A stretch of 64,000 nucleotides of DNA from assembly GCA_016931575.1 (NCBI GenBank), contig JAFGEO010000062.1:1-64000 (forward strand). The letters run 5' to 3'. The translations under genes and the position numbers were made by a program. The stretch comes from Bacteroidales bacterium. GTDB taxonomy: Bacteria > Bacteroidota > Bacteroidia > Bacteroidales > UBA10428. This document shows positions 54,481 through 63,177 of the stretch, one piece after another (position 1 is the first letter of the stretch; every line of letters begins with the position of its first letter). The notes under the pieces are model-generated. The model searched no databases. It was not told where the DNA came from and saw only the letters and a program-made list of their open reading frames with translations.

Positions 54481-57400
54481 ATGAAATCAGGACGTTTCAT
54501 TAACTGGGTATTTATTACGCTGTTATTTTCTGTTTCCATTAACCTGTTTGGTCAGAAGAGCTACTATGTCTCTTCCCTGAATGGCAATGATGGAAATGCA
54601 GGAACCAGTTCAGCTGCGCCCTGGAAAACCATGTCGCGCCTTCAGCAGGTGTTACCCACCCTGAGTGCCGGTGATGTCGTGTACCTGCAAAGGGGATCTA
54701 TCTGGCACGAAACCAGTCTCGTTTTAAACAGCCGGGGCGGAACTGAGTCTGCCCCAATCGTGTTTAAGGCATATGGAGAGGGTCCACGGCCTGTATTATC
54801 AGGAAGCACGGTGATCAGTAGTTTCGAACAATCAGGAAATGTTTTCTCAGCATCAGTGTATAAAGATTTTCCCCAAGTACCTCTGTGTGCACCCACCGGG
54901 ATCCTGATAAACGGAGATTGGAAGGATATCGCAAGGAGTCGTGAATTTATCGTTCAGGGCAGCGGTTCCAACTCCTATATTTATGCGGGAGAACAGGCCT
55001 GGGCAGCCAACCGGTATGTCGGGTCACTCATCCTCATGCAACCTGTGCACTGGCATTGGACCCCTAGTCCCATTACCGCCAACACATCAAATTCTATCAG
55101 CTTTATGCCTGTTCAGCACAGCTCATCAACTGGTCAGGAAGCCGCATTTTATCTTGTAAATCACGATGATTTTCTTAAGGATCCCGGAGACTGGGTCTTT
55201 AAGAACCGTCAGCTAAAGGTATACTTCCCAACAGATCTGAACCAGGAAAATGTCCAGTTTGCTGTTTCCGATTCGATTGTTAGTCTTCTGGACTGTTCAA
55301 ATATCTCTTTCCAGGATCTCGTGTTCGAGATGTCAAATCACAGGTTTATTGCAGCTTTTAAGGGCTCAAACATTAAAATCAGCGGTTGCGAGTTCAGGTA
55401 TACAGCGGGAGAGGCAGTGATGTTCCGCCAGACTAATGGTATTTACTTTACCGGTAATTACATTCATGATTGCGGAGCGGTTGGTTTGCGGTTAAAATGG
55501 TTTGGATATGCGGAAGTACGGAACAACCTTTTCAAAAGGATTGCCACAGAACACGTAGGGCTTGCAAATTATGACTTCAGGATGGGAGCAGCCATCAACC
55601 TGAATTACTGCTTCAGTCCAAACTATTATGTAGAATATAATTATTTTGACAGTGTGGGACTTGCAATCCAGTCGTTTACTTTCAGTGAGGGTGGCTCGGC
55701 AAGCATTCGTTACAACTATATCGAGAATTACGGAATGACCATTTCGGATTGCGGAGCTATTTATTTCAACTCGGATATGGGTAGTGAGCCTCCAAAATAC
55801 GTGGAAAACAACTTCATCCGGAATGCCATTACAGCCGGGTATAAGTATTCAACCAACTTCCATCCTGTTCTTCATCCGCACGCTATCTACTGCGACGAAG
55901 GGGCCATGGGATATTACTGCAACCGGAATACCATTGATAATACGAGTTACGCCCTGTACATGAACCGGAACTTAAAAAATACGATGGTTAATAACAACAT
56001 TGTGAATGCCAATCAGGATAATCCGGAATTCTTCAATGCCGTATTCATGAAGGACCAGGCCATTGGTGCCATTAGTTCATCGGCTGACAGGGATTCCATC
56101 CGGAACAATAACATCGTTCTTGGCACCGGCAGCAATCCAAGCGTTTACCTGCGGCATGAGAGCGAAGAATCCCATAACGCCTGGGTAGATCAAAATATAT
56201 TCTACTTTGATTATAACAAAATTGCCGCTCCCTTCCAGGCAGGTACCCCTGATATAGGCAGGTACATTCTTCATTGGGGACATGCAGACTACAACTATAC
56301 GATTGAACGTATGCAGGCTGATGGGGGGAACGTTTCAAGCATTCCTACAGATGTACATTCCGTTATTAATCCGCAGGGTATAAAATATGCTTCTGTATCC
56401 TCCCTGGTCAGCCAGGAAGATTTTGTTAAACTCTTTACCAACTACAGTGCGGGCACACGAACGGTAAACCTCGGGAATGCCATCTTCAGGGATATGAATG
56501 GCAGTACCATCAGCGGATCGGTTTCAATTCCTCCTTTTTATTCACGAATACTCTTCTACCAGTCAGGAAATCTTAGTACTGTTGACCCGGAAGACTATTT
56601 TGATTCAAGTCTGATCCCCGCTCTGGTCATCGATGATAACGGGTATGCCAATCATGCGCCGGTAATTAACAACAGGGAGTTTGTGATCAATGAATCCACA
56701 CAAACAACCCTGGTTGTTGGAACTGTGCCTGTTTACGACCAGGACGATATACAAGGGCATTCCTTTGTGATCGTAAGCGGAAATAGCAGCGGCCTGTTCA
56801 AGATCAACAATTCGGGGACCATCTCCTTCACAACTTCAGACATTCCCTATGCAGGGAATCCTGTATATACCCTTACAATTCGTGTTACCGACAACGGAAA
56901 TCCTCCCCTGAGTGATGAGGCTACCATCAGTATAAAGTTAGTAGAACTGGAGGCTAATATTGCACCAATCCTTGAGAACCAGACGTTCGAATTCTATGAG
57001 GACCAGACTGAAGGTATTTTCATTGGTCATGTTGTTGCTCACGATCCCGATAATGACCTGATTTCCTATGAGATCATTTCAGGGGAGAATATGGATCTTT
57101 TCGCTGTCGATGCTTCTACCGGGGCCCTGTTCTTCAATCAGATCCCCGGGGACACTATTCCGGCTACTTACGAATTGCTAATCAGGGTTACGGACAATGG
57201 TGTGCCGGAGCTGTCAGACGATGCACTGATCACCGTGGTTTTTATTCCATTGCGCTATGCTGTCTTTATTGATCCCTCCGCCAGTGTTGATGGCGATGGT
57301 TCTTATTCCAGCCCATATCGTTCTTTCGAAACTCTTGAGTTCAAGGAGGATCATAGCTACCTGATTAAGCGTGGTACTGAGCTTTCTGTTGACAGGATGA

Positions 57401-58500
57401 CATTCTCATCGGGAAATATCGAAATAGGCGCCTATGGACAGGGTGAGCTTCCTGTAATTAAATCTGCTTCTACAAGCTTTGTATTCTTCTCTGCCGACCA
57501 GGGGAATATTAGCATCCGGGATCTGAAAGTTGAAGCCGACCAGGCATTAAGTATCTTCTATTTTGTGGGGCCGAAGTCGGATAATATTCGCATCACAAAT
57601 TGCGTGCTTTCCGGTGCTGAATATGGCTTGCGTTTCATCAATACAGGAACAACCATCACTGAGTATTGCCGGTTTATTAATAATCACACTGCGGCTTATG
57701 TGGTTAGCAGCAGTTCCCATTTCTACTACAACATTTTTGCCAATAATTTTGCTGGCATTAGCATGGTTATTCAGAACAGTTCAAGCAATGTCTACAACAA
57801 TGTCTTCTACAACAACCGGGAAGCCGTTGATTTTAAAGGGCTGCAACTGAATCTGAGGAACAACATCATCTGCCTGACAAGTGAAACAGACCGGGCCCTG
57901 AAAACAGCTACTGAAGAGGTGAAAATGGATCATAATATCTATTTCCCGGAACGTAAGGGTTTTGTCAGCCTTGGCAACTATAGCTATAATACCCTCGATG
58001 ATTTGAATACTTATGCGGCACAGGATCTGAATTCGCTGGTTGTCGATCCGGTGTTCCTTTTCCCGGGCCAGGATGATTTTAACCTGGCATCACATTCCCC
58101 GGCAATCGATGCAGGAATCTATGTCGGTCTTAATTACGACATGAATGGTATTCCAATCCCGGTTGGGCATGCGCCTGATATCGGGATTAACGAATTCGAT
58201 TATAACCAGACAGGCACCATTGATACCGTCGATGACCTGGCAGAAAGCCCATATTGGTCGTACCCTAATCCGGCAAGCTCCTTAATTTTTGTAAATGCAA
58301 ACGAGGAATTTTCCGGCAGAGAAAACCTGCGTATTATCAACTCATTCGGACAGGTTGTGACCAGTGTCAGGGCCAGTGAATGCCAGGTGGATAATCAGCG
58401 GTGCTATGTTGATATCAGCTCGCTGAATCCCGGATTATACCTGATCAGCATAAGTGATGAAAACATATTGGGAACGGTCCGGTTTATTAAAGGAAATTAG
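54481..58500 (+). CDS. Giant secreted beta-helix/cadherin-like protein with T9SS signal, copy 2
   Basis: A 1339-residue paralogue of the preceding gene with the same order: signal peptide (ends near LFGQ, residue 25), beta-helix 1 (about 27-710; GNDGNAGTSSAAPWKTM), two cadherin-like domains (about 723-820 and 827-920; DQDDIQG, DPDNDL), beta-helix 2 (about 927-1240) and a T9SS domain from about 1257 (YPNPASSLIFV). An upstream ATG at 54397 would add 28 charged residues before the signal peptide, so I used the ATG at 54481. The copies are diverged, which suggests an old duplication and different ligands. The cadherin-like domains would bind calcium. A role in modifying or holding the locus polysaccharide is plausible. 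Confidence 0.9.
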   Translation: MKSGRFINWVFITLLFSVSINLFGQKSYYVSSLNGNDGNAGTSSAAPWKTMSRLQQVLPTLSAGDVVYLQRGSIWHETSLVLNSRGGTESAPIVFKAYGEGPRPVLSGSTVISSFEQSGNVFSASVYKDFPQVPLCAPTGILINGDWKDIARSREFIVQGSGSNSYIYAGEQAWAANRYVGSLILMQPVHWHWTPSPITANTSNSISFMPVQHSSSTGQEAAFYLVNHDDFLKDPGDWVFKNRQLKVYFPTDLNQENVQFAVSDSIVSLLDCSNISFQDLVFEMSNHRFIAAFKGSNIKISGCEFRYTAGEAVMFRQTNGIYFTGNYIHDCGAVGLRLKWFGYAEVRNNLFKRIATEHVGLANYDFRMGAAINLNYCFSPNYYVEYNYFDSVGLAIQSFTFSEGGSASIRYNYIENYGMTISDCGAIYFNSDMGSEPPKYVENNFIRNAITAGYKYSTNFHPVLHPHAIYCDEGAMGYYCNRNTIDNTSYALYMNRNLKNTMVNNNIVNANQDNPEFFNAVFMKDQAIGAISSSADRDSIRNNNIVLGTGSNPSVYLRHESEESHNAWVDQNIFYFDYNKIAAPFQAGTPDIGRYILHWGHADYNYTIERMQADGGNVSSIPTDVHSVINPQGIKYASVSSLVSQEDFVKLFTNYSAGTRTVNLGNAIFRDMNGSTISGSVSIPPFYSRILFYQSGNLSTVDPEDYFDSSLIPALVIDDNGYANHAPVINNREFVINESTQTTLVVGTVPVYDQDDIQGHSFVIVSGNSSGLFKINNSGTISFTTSDIPYAGNPVYTLTIRVTDNGNPPLSDEATISIKLVELEANIAPILENQTFEFYEDQTEGIFIGHVVAHDPDNDLISYEIISGENMDLFAVDASTGALFFNQIPGDTIPATYELLIRVTDNGVPELSDDALITVVFIPLRYAVFIDPSASVDGDGSYSSPYRSFETLEFKEDHSYLIKRGTELSVDRMTFSSGNIEIGAYGQGELPVIKSASTSFVFFSADQGNISIRDLKVEADQALSIFYFVGPKSDNIRITNCVLSGAEYGLRFINTGTTITEYCRFINNHTAAYVVSSSSHFYYNIFANNFAGISMVIQNSSSNVYNNVFYNNREAVDFKGLQLNLRNNIICLTSETDRALKTATEEVKMDHNIYFPERKGFVSLGNYSYNTLDDLNTYAAQDLNSLVVDPVFLFPGQDDFNLASHSPAIDAGIYVGLNYDMNGIPIPVGHAPDIGINEFDYNQTGTIDTVDDLAESPYWSYPNPASSLIFVNANEEFSGRENLRIINSFGQVVTSVRASECQVDNQRCYVDISSLNPGLYLISISDENILGTVRFIKGN

Positions 58501-58530
58501 CCTGCTTTGAAGAGTGTCAGACAGGATTTG

Positions 58531-59433
58531 TTAACTTTCGCGACTGCGGCCAAACAATAATTTACTGATTTTCCACTTAAAAAATCCCCCGAACAGCCTG
58601 AAGTACCGGTCAACCAGGAACCAGTAGGCAAAAATACTCCTTGCATATTTCTTGTGGAACTTTAGGTTAACTTTCAGGTAATACAGAGAACGCTTGTCGG
58701 ACAGCAGCCTGAGCAGGGTGCGGAAATTATCTTTATGACTGAGCCCGGTGTTAGTGATATCATTCCAGATGACAAGGTCAGGGTGGATTACGTTTCTGAA
58801 ACCCTTAAGTTTGGCCCGGTAGGTAAATTCTGTATCGCCATGATACTGAGGGAAATCCTTTTCGTCCCAATATCCGATTTCCCGCATGACCCTGGCCGGA
58901 ACAAGTGTGCCCATTCCGGTTATCCAGTCAACTTCCACAGCTTGCTGGTACTGCTCTGATTCGGGGACCATGAAAGCATGCATACCTGTTTTTCCGCTTT
59001 TGGGATAGAAATACCCGCCCATCGACCAGATAGTCTTCTTTTTTGGATCAGCATAGATCTTGGAGCCCAGGATAACCGTATCATCATATTCTCCGACCAG
59101 TTTCAGGCAATTTGAAAAGTAAGCGGCATCGATCTGGATGTCATTGTTCCAGAGCAAAACATAGTCGCAGTTCATGGACTCAACGGCATGTCGTGCACCC
59201 ACATTGATCCCGCCGCTCCACCACAGGTTACCATTCCCGTGAAGAAGGTTTACCTGGGGATAATGTGCTTTTATCCAATCTGAGGTACCGTCGGTCGACC
59301 CGTCATCAATGACAATGACCGGGAAGTTCTCAGAAATCCCTGCTTTTACCAACATGTTATCCAGGTTGTTCAGACAGGCTTTGGTATAGTCGAGGTGGTT
59401 AAAAACCGGTATGAGTATGGCGATTTTGGTCAT
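58531..59433 (-). CDS. Glycosyltransferase family 2, rhamnosyltransferase-like
   Basis: A 300-residue GT-A glycosyltransferase. It starts with IAILIPVFNHLDYTKACL; the nucleotide-binding DDGSTDGT motif lies at about 43-50. The metal-binding motif is replaced by NND in LLWNNDIQID (about 93-102), as in the WcaA/rhamnosyltransferase group of GT2. GDTEFTYRAKLKGF (about 194) is the catalytic-base region. It is downstream of the flippase gene by six bases, in a minus-strand operon of three genes. Confidence 0.91.
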   Translation of the reverse strand: MTKIAILIPVFNHLDYTKACLNNLDNMLVKAGISENFPVIVIDDGSTDGTSDWIKAHYPQVNLLHGNGNLWWSGGINVGARHAVESMNCDYVLLWNNDIQIDAAYFSNCLKLVGEYDDTVILGSKIYADPKKKTIWSMGGYFYPKSGKTGMHAFMVPESEQYQQAVEVDWITGMGTLVPARVMREIGYWDEKDFPQYHGDTEFTYRAKLKGFRNVIHPDLVIWNDITNTGLSHKDNFRTLLRLLSDKRSLYYLKVNLKFHKKYARSIFAYWFLVDRYFRLFGGFFKWKISKLLFGRSRES

Positions 59434-59439
59434 GGATGC

Positions 59440-60906
59440 TTACATTCTTTTCCGAAGCGGATTAAACTCTTTCAGTTTGTCAATCAGGAAGCGGTAGCCA
59501 TATTTTGGAACGTCTCCGAGGAACTGTCCAAGGGGCCATTTCAGCAGTCGCAGGTTCAGGAACATGGCATACCAGTTATTAAAGCTGAGCTGTGCAAAGA
59601 ACCGGGTCAGGATAAGACCTGTGACAAAAAACTCTATCCCCCTGTCCTGGTGCATGGGCAACAGAATAAACATTCCGATGCTGAAGATAATCGCTCCGGA
59701 AATGATAGAGGGCCAGAAGAAGGGGATATGGTTCGTAGAGGTGTAAATTCCGGCATGGAAACTGGAGTGCAGGTCCAGGAATTCGGTAACAGCCATGATA
59801 ATAAACAGTCCGATCGGCATAAGCAGAGTCGCTGAATTTACCGACTTCAGGAGGGGGTTCCCGGCAGCACCCAGTGCAAGATAGGCAATGGCAATCATCG
59901 ACAGGCCCAGGAACATATATCCTGAGGCTGATTTCCTGAGCATATCGAGCTTCTTTTCAGCCGCCAGTTTGTAGAGTACCGGTAGTCTTGAATATACTGG
60001 TGTAAGGGAGAAGGTGAATATTTGTTTTAGGATCCAGATCGTGAAGTTGAAATTGTTCATGATCTCGGAATCCTTGATCTGCATGATGATAATGCTGTTT
60101 CCTCTTTCAACCAGGAAGTTGCCCAGCTGAATGCCGCCCTGTCGCCAGGCTGCTGGCCACATGCTCAGGAAAATATCTTTATTGAAGCTTCCTTTGGAAT
60201 TTATTCTCAGCTGATTCTTCCTGAACCAGTTTATGATGAAGATCCGGAGGACAATGTGGGTGGCAATACCTTCAGCCAGCAGGGCAAGGGTAAGTGCCAG
60301 GGGGGGGAATCCAAAAGAGAGGATGAATATCCACGCTGCAATCCTGAAACTGATAATTACCGTATTAAAACGGGCTTCGGTAGCAACATAATCCAGTCCC
60401 CGCATGAGTGAAGACCACCGTATATTCAGCATATATACCGTAAAATAGAGTACCAGAACACCATAGGCAGCCCACAGGTCGGGGCGATGATCCGCCAGTG
60501 ACATCAGGTTCCAGGTGGCAGCAACACCTCCCGTAGCCAGTATCAGGAACAGAAATCCAGCTAAAATGATATAAAGCCATCGGGAAGTATGAAACAGTTC
60601 AATCACCCGCTGATAGTTTGGGGCCTTGTCCCCCAGTTCCTGGGCGGCATCAAATTCTTCCTTGTTCTTGGGGATTGAATCTGCTCCTGACATGAAATAG
60701 GTGGTGGCCCGGATCATGACTGAGCTAACCCCGGCATCGGCTACCATGACAAAGGAAAAGAGAGTCCCTATCCACCAGTAAAAGTTTTGTTCTTCGAGCG
60801 AATAAAAGGCCAGAACCAAAGGAACAACGAAGAGGGGAGTGCCAATACGGATAAAATCCCTTAACCATGTCATCATAATGGCACTATTCAATATCTTTTT
60901 AAACAT
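59440..60906 (-). CDS. Polysaccharide flippase-like membrane protein (Wzx/MOP type)
   Basis: A 488-residue integral membrane protein with about 12 hydrophobic segments and a long cytosolic loop near 80-105, which fits the MOP (Wzx-like) group that moves lipid-linked oligosaccharides across the inner membrane. Supporting features are its length, the paired helices with conserved charged residues (LARG-type region around SSLMRGLDYVATEARF at about 168) and its place between two glycosyltransferase genes. The similarity to known Wzx proteins is at the level of topology, so a different multi-spanning role is possible. Confidence 0.78.
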   Translation of the reverse strand: MFKKILNSAIMMTWLRDFIRIGTPLFVVPLVLAFYSLEEQNFYWWIGTLFSFVMVADAGVSSVMIRATTYFMSGADSIPKNKEEFDAAQELGDKAPNYQRVIELFHTSRWLYIILAGFLFLILATGGVAATWNLMSLADHRPDLWAAYGVLVLYFTVYMLNIRWSSLMRGLDYVATEARFNTVIISFRIAAWIFILSFGFPPLALTLALLAEGIATHIVLRIFIINWFRKNQLRINSKGSFNKDIFLSMWPAAWRQGGIQLGNFLVERGNSIIIMQIKDSEIMNNFNFTIWILKQIFTFSLTPVYSRLPVLYKLAAEKKLDMLRKSASGYMFLGLSMIAIAYLALGAAGNPLLKSVNSATLLMPIGLFIIMAVTEFLDLHSSFHAGIYTSTNHIPFFWPSIISGAIIFSIGMFILLPMHQDRGIEFFVTGLILTRFFAQLSFNNWYAMFLNLRLLKWPLGQFLGDVPKYGYRFLIDKLKEFNPLRKRM

Positions 60907-60965
60907 TCAGCAGTTCTTAGTAAGTAAACATTAAATGCGAAGGGCGGATCTGAAACCGCACGAAG

Positions 60966-62006
60966 CTAGTCTTTTTTTGATTGCTCCTTCCATTTATTTT
61001 CTGATAAAGCCTCTTTTACGGCACGATAGCGCTTTTTGTTCCTGATAAGCTCACCTATTAATGCCGTATAGCGTTCAAAGAGCAGGATATCTTCATTGCC
61101 CTCGTTCCTGAAAGCCAGTGCGAGCAGGTATCCGGGAAGATATTTGATAAGTTGATAAAAATTATACAGAAGGTAGAGGGAATAGGATCTGAAAATCCTG
61201 AGCCTGTGTGGCGGAATGATCCCCTGGGCAGCGAAATATTGCTGGGTGACCAGGTCGGAGCGGCCAAAGGCTTTGTAGAGTTTCCTGAAGTATGACCAAG
61301 TAAGCCTTCCTTCAGGCATATAGTGCCGGAAAGAGATCCTGTTATCATAGTATAGCTTATAGCCCAGCATTTTCCAGGCCTGGCAGAGTTCAAAATCTTC
61401 CCCGGAATTAAGCTGTTTCCCTTTTCTGCCAGAGAGGAAAAACTGAAAATTGATTTCCAGGAGCTTATCCCACAATGATTTCCTGTATACCGCACAGGCA
61501 CCATAAAGGTAATTCCTGTCGCTCGTCATGTAGCCGGTCTGATCGGCCTGTGCACCAATGGCCAGGGCGGTTTCAAATTGCTTCAGCCATGCCGGGGGTG
61601 TAACCTCAAATTCACCGATTCCATAGCCACCGCAGACAGCCACTTCAGGATGCTGATTCATGATCTCCCATACCAGGGATACATAATCCCGGCATACCCA
61701 GGTGTCATCATCGACATTGCAGACGAATTCGTACTGAACGTTTTTAAATCCTGTGCGGAGCGCATTGTCACGTCCGGGATTGGGTTCGGAGATAATCCGG
61801 AATGGAATGCCTGCATTCCCCCAGATCTTTTGGGCAGTTTCTGCCGTACGATCACTTGATGCGTTGTCAACAAGGACCACTTCCCAGGGGATATTCCCCG
61901 CCTTTTCCTGGTTGAGCAGTGCCTGAAGGGTAGGTTCCAGTCTGCTCGCTCCGTTATACGTGCATATCAGTACGGATACCCCACGTTCTGTTTCATTATT
62001 TGCCAT
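60966..62006 (-). CDS. Glycosyltransferase family 2
   Basis: A 346-residue GT-A glycosyltransferase. Motifs: VSVLICTYNGASRLEPTL at the start, VDNASSD (about 46), the metal-binding DDD in CNVDDDTWVC (about 95-104), and the catalytic-base region GEDFELCQAWKML (about 205). The C-terminal part has a hydrophobic stretch near 275-290 (SYSLYLLYNFYQLIKYLPGY) and a very basic end. It is the first gene of the minus-strand group with the flippase and the rhamnosyltransferase-like gene, 59 bases upstream of the flippase. Confidence 0.92.
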   Translation of the reverse strand: MANNETERGVSVLICTYNGASRLEPTLQALLNQEKAGNIPWEVVLVDNASSDRTAETAQKIWGNAGIPFRIISEPNPGRDNALRTGFKNVQYEFVCNVDDDTWVCRDYVSLVWEIMNQHPEVAVCGGYGIGEFEVTPPAWLKQFETALAIGAQADQTGYMTSDRNYLYGACAVYRKSLWDKLLEINFQFFLSGRKGKQLNSGEDFELCQAWKMLGYKLYYDNRISFRHYMPEGRLTWSYFRKLYKAFGRSDLVTQQYFAAQGIIPPHRLRIFRSYSLYLLYNFYQLIKYLPGYLLALAFRNEGNEDILLFERYTALIGELIRNKKRYRAVKEALSENKWKEQSKKD

Positions 62007-62137
62007 TTTATGGAATCAAAGTGTCGATTTATAAAAATCTGGTTGCGAAAGTATTTTTATACGACTAATTTCACAAAAATATTCGCCAAATGCTCAGGTT
62101 TTTTTGAGCAGGGTACCAAATTAAGCTATAAATCAAT

Positions 62138-63058
62138 ATGGAAGTTTCCAAATTATTCACCATCGCATTTCCGGTTTATAACCGGACTGATTATTTCAGA
62201 ACAGCGCTGGACAGCGCAGTAAATCAAACAGAAAAGTGTAGTATTCTGGTTATAGACAACAATTCACCACACGATGAATTCAGGAAGATCGTTGACAGCT
62301 ATAATAATCCACTGATTAAGTATGTAAAAACGGACGAAACAGTCCATCAGGATGAGAATTTTAATAACTGCATCCGGTATTCTGAGACGCCCTGGCTGAC
62401 TATTCTCCATGACGATGACACCTTGCACTGTCAGTATGTGGAGCTTTTCCTGAAACTTTTAAAAGATCATCCTGACATGGGAGGATTTGCCGTCGACTGC
62501 AACGTAGGCGCTGAAGAGTGGCAGGGGATCCATGAAAAAGTCGAATTCACCGGGGATGTAAAGCAGGTTGCCGAGCCTTATTTCTATTTTTCCAACCTCT
62601 CCGCTTTTCCGGGGGTGAGCTTCCGGAAGGATATTGCACAGCAACTGGGAGGTTTCAATGTAGACCTGCACCCGATCGGAGATAATGATTTCTGGTACCG
62701 GCTGAGCATGGCATCCAACGTGTACCTTGTCAATCAGCAGTTTGCCTATTATCGTGTATCGCCCACCCAGTCTACCAACCGCCTGATGGAAGCCATGATC
62801 AATGACGTCTATAAATACAGGTTGAATTTGATGAAAGGGGGTCAGAAAAACAATATTCTTACACGCCTTGCGTTGGAAGAATCAAGATTGAATAACATCA
62901 GGTACTTTTATAAAATGTACAATGAGGTGCAAATGCCGCCCAAACTTCATAATAAAGGATGGATGAACCTCGCTAAACTTTTTTTACTGATTCCTGGAAC
63001 TTTAGGACTTATCTATCGTTATAAAGGGAAGATTTCCTTTGTTCGTCAAAGGAATTAA
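62138..63058 (+). CDS. Glycosyltransferase family 2
   Basis: A 306-residue GT-A glycosyltransferase. The fold starts with FTIAFPVYNRTDYF; VIDNNSPHDEF (about 36) replaces the usual DDGS; the metal-binding motif is DDD in ILHDDDTLHC (about 90). The region PIGDNDFWYRLSM (about 184) holds the catalytic base. It is the only plus-strand gene at this end of the polysaccharide locus and is transcribed divergently from the preceding GT2 gene. Donor and acceptor are unknown. Confidence 0.91.
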   Translation: MEVSKLFTIAFPVYNRTDYFRTALDSAVNQTEKCSILVIDNNSPHDEFRKIVDSYNNPLIKYVKTDETVHQDENFNNCIRYSETPWLTILHDDDTLHCQYVELFLKLLKDHPDMGGFAVDCNVGAEEWQGIHEKVEFTGDVKQVAEPYFYFSNLSAFPGVSFRKDIAQQLGGFNVDLHPIGDNDFWYRLSMASNVYLVNQQFAYYRVSPTQSTNRLMEAMINDVYKYRLNLMKGGQKNNILTRLALEESRLNNIRYFYKMYNEVQMPPKLHNKGWMNLAKLFLLIPGTLGLIYRYKGKISFVRQRN

Positions 63059-63177
63059 GGCTTTTTTGCAACTAAATGACCATAAATCAACTAAAATTGA
63101 AGCTTGATCAAATATTGAGTGAAGCTTGAATAATTCGAGACTATTTTTACACTGCTAAATTCTTAATTTCCATTTTT

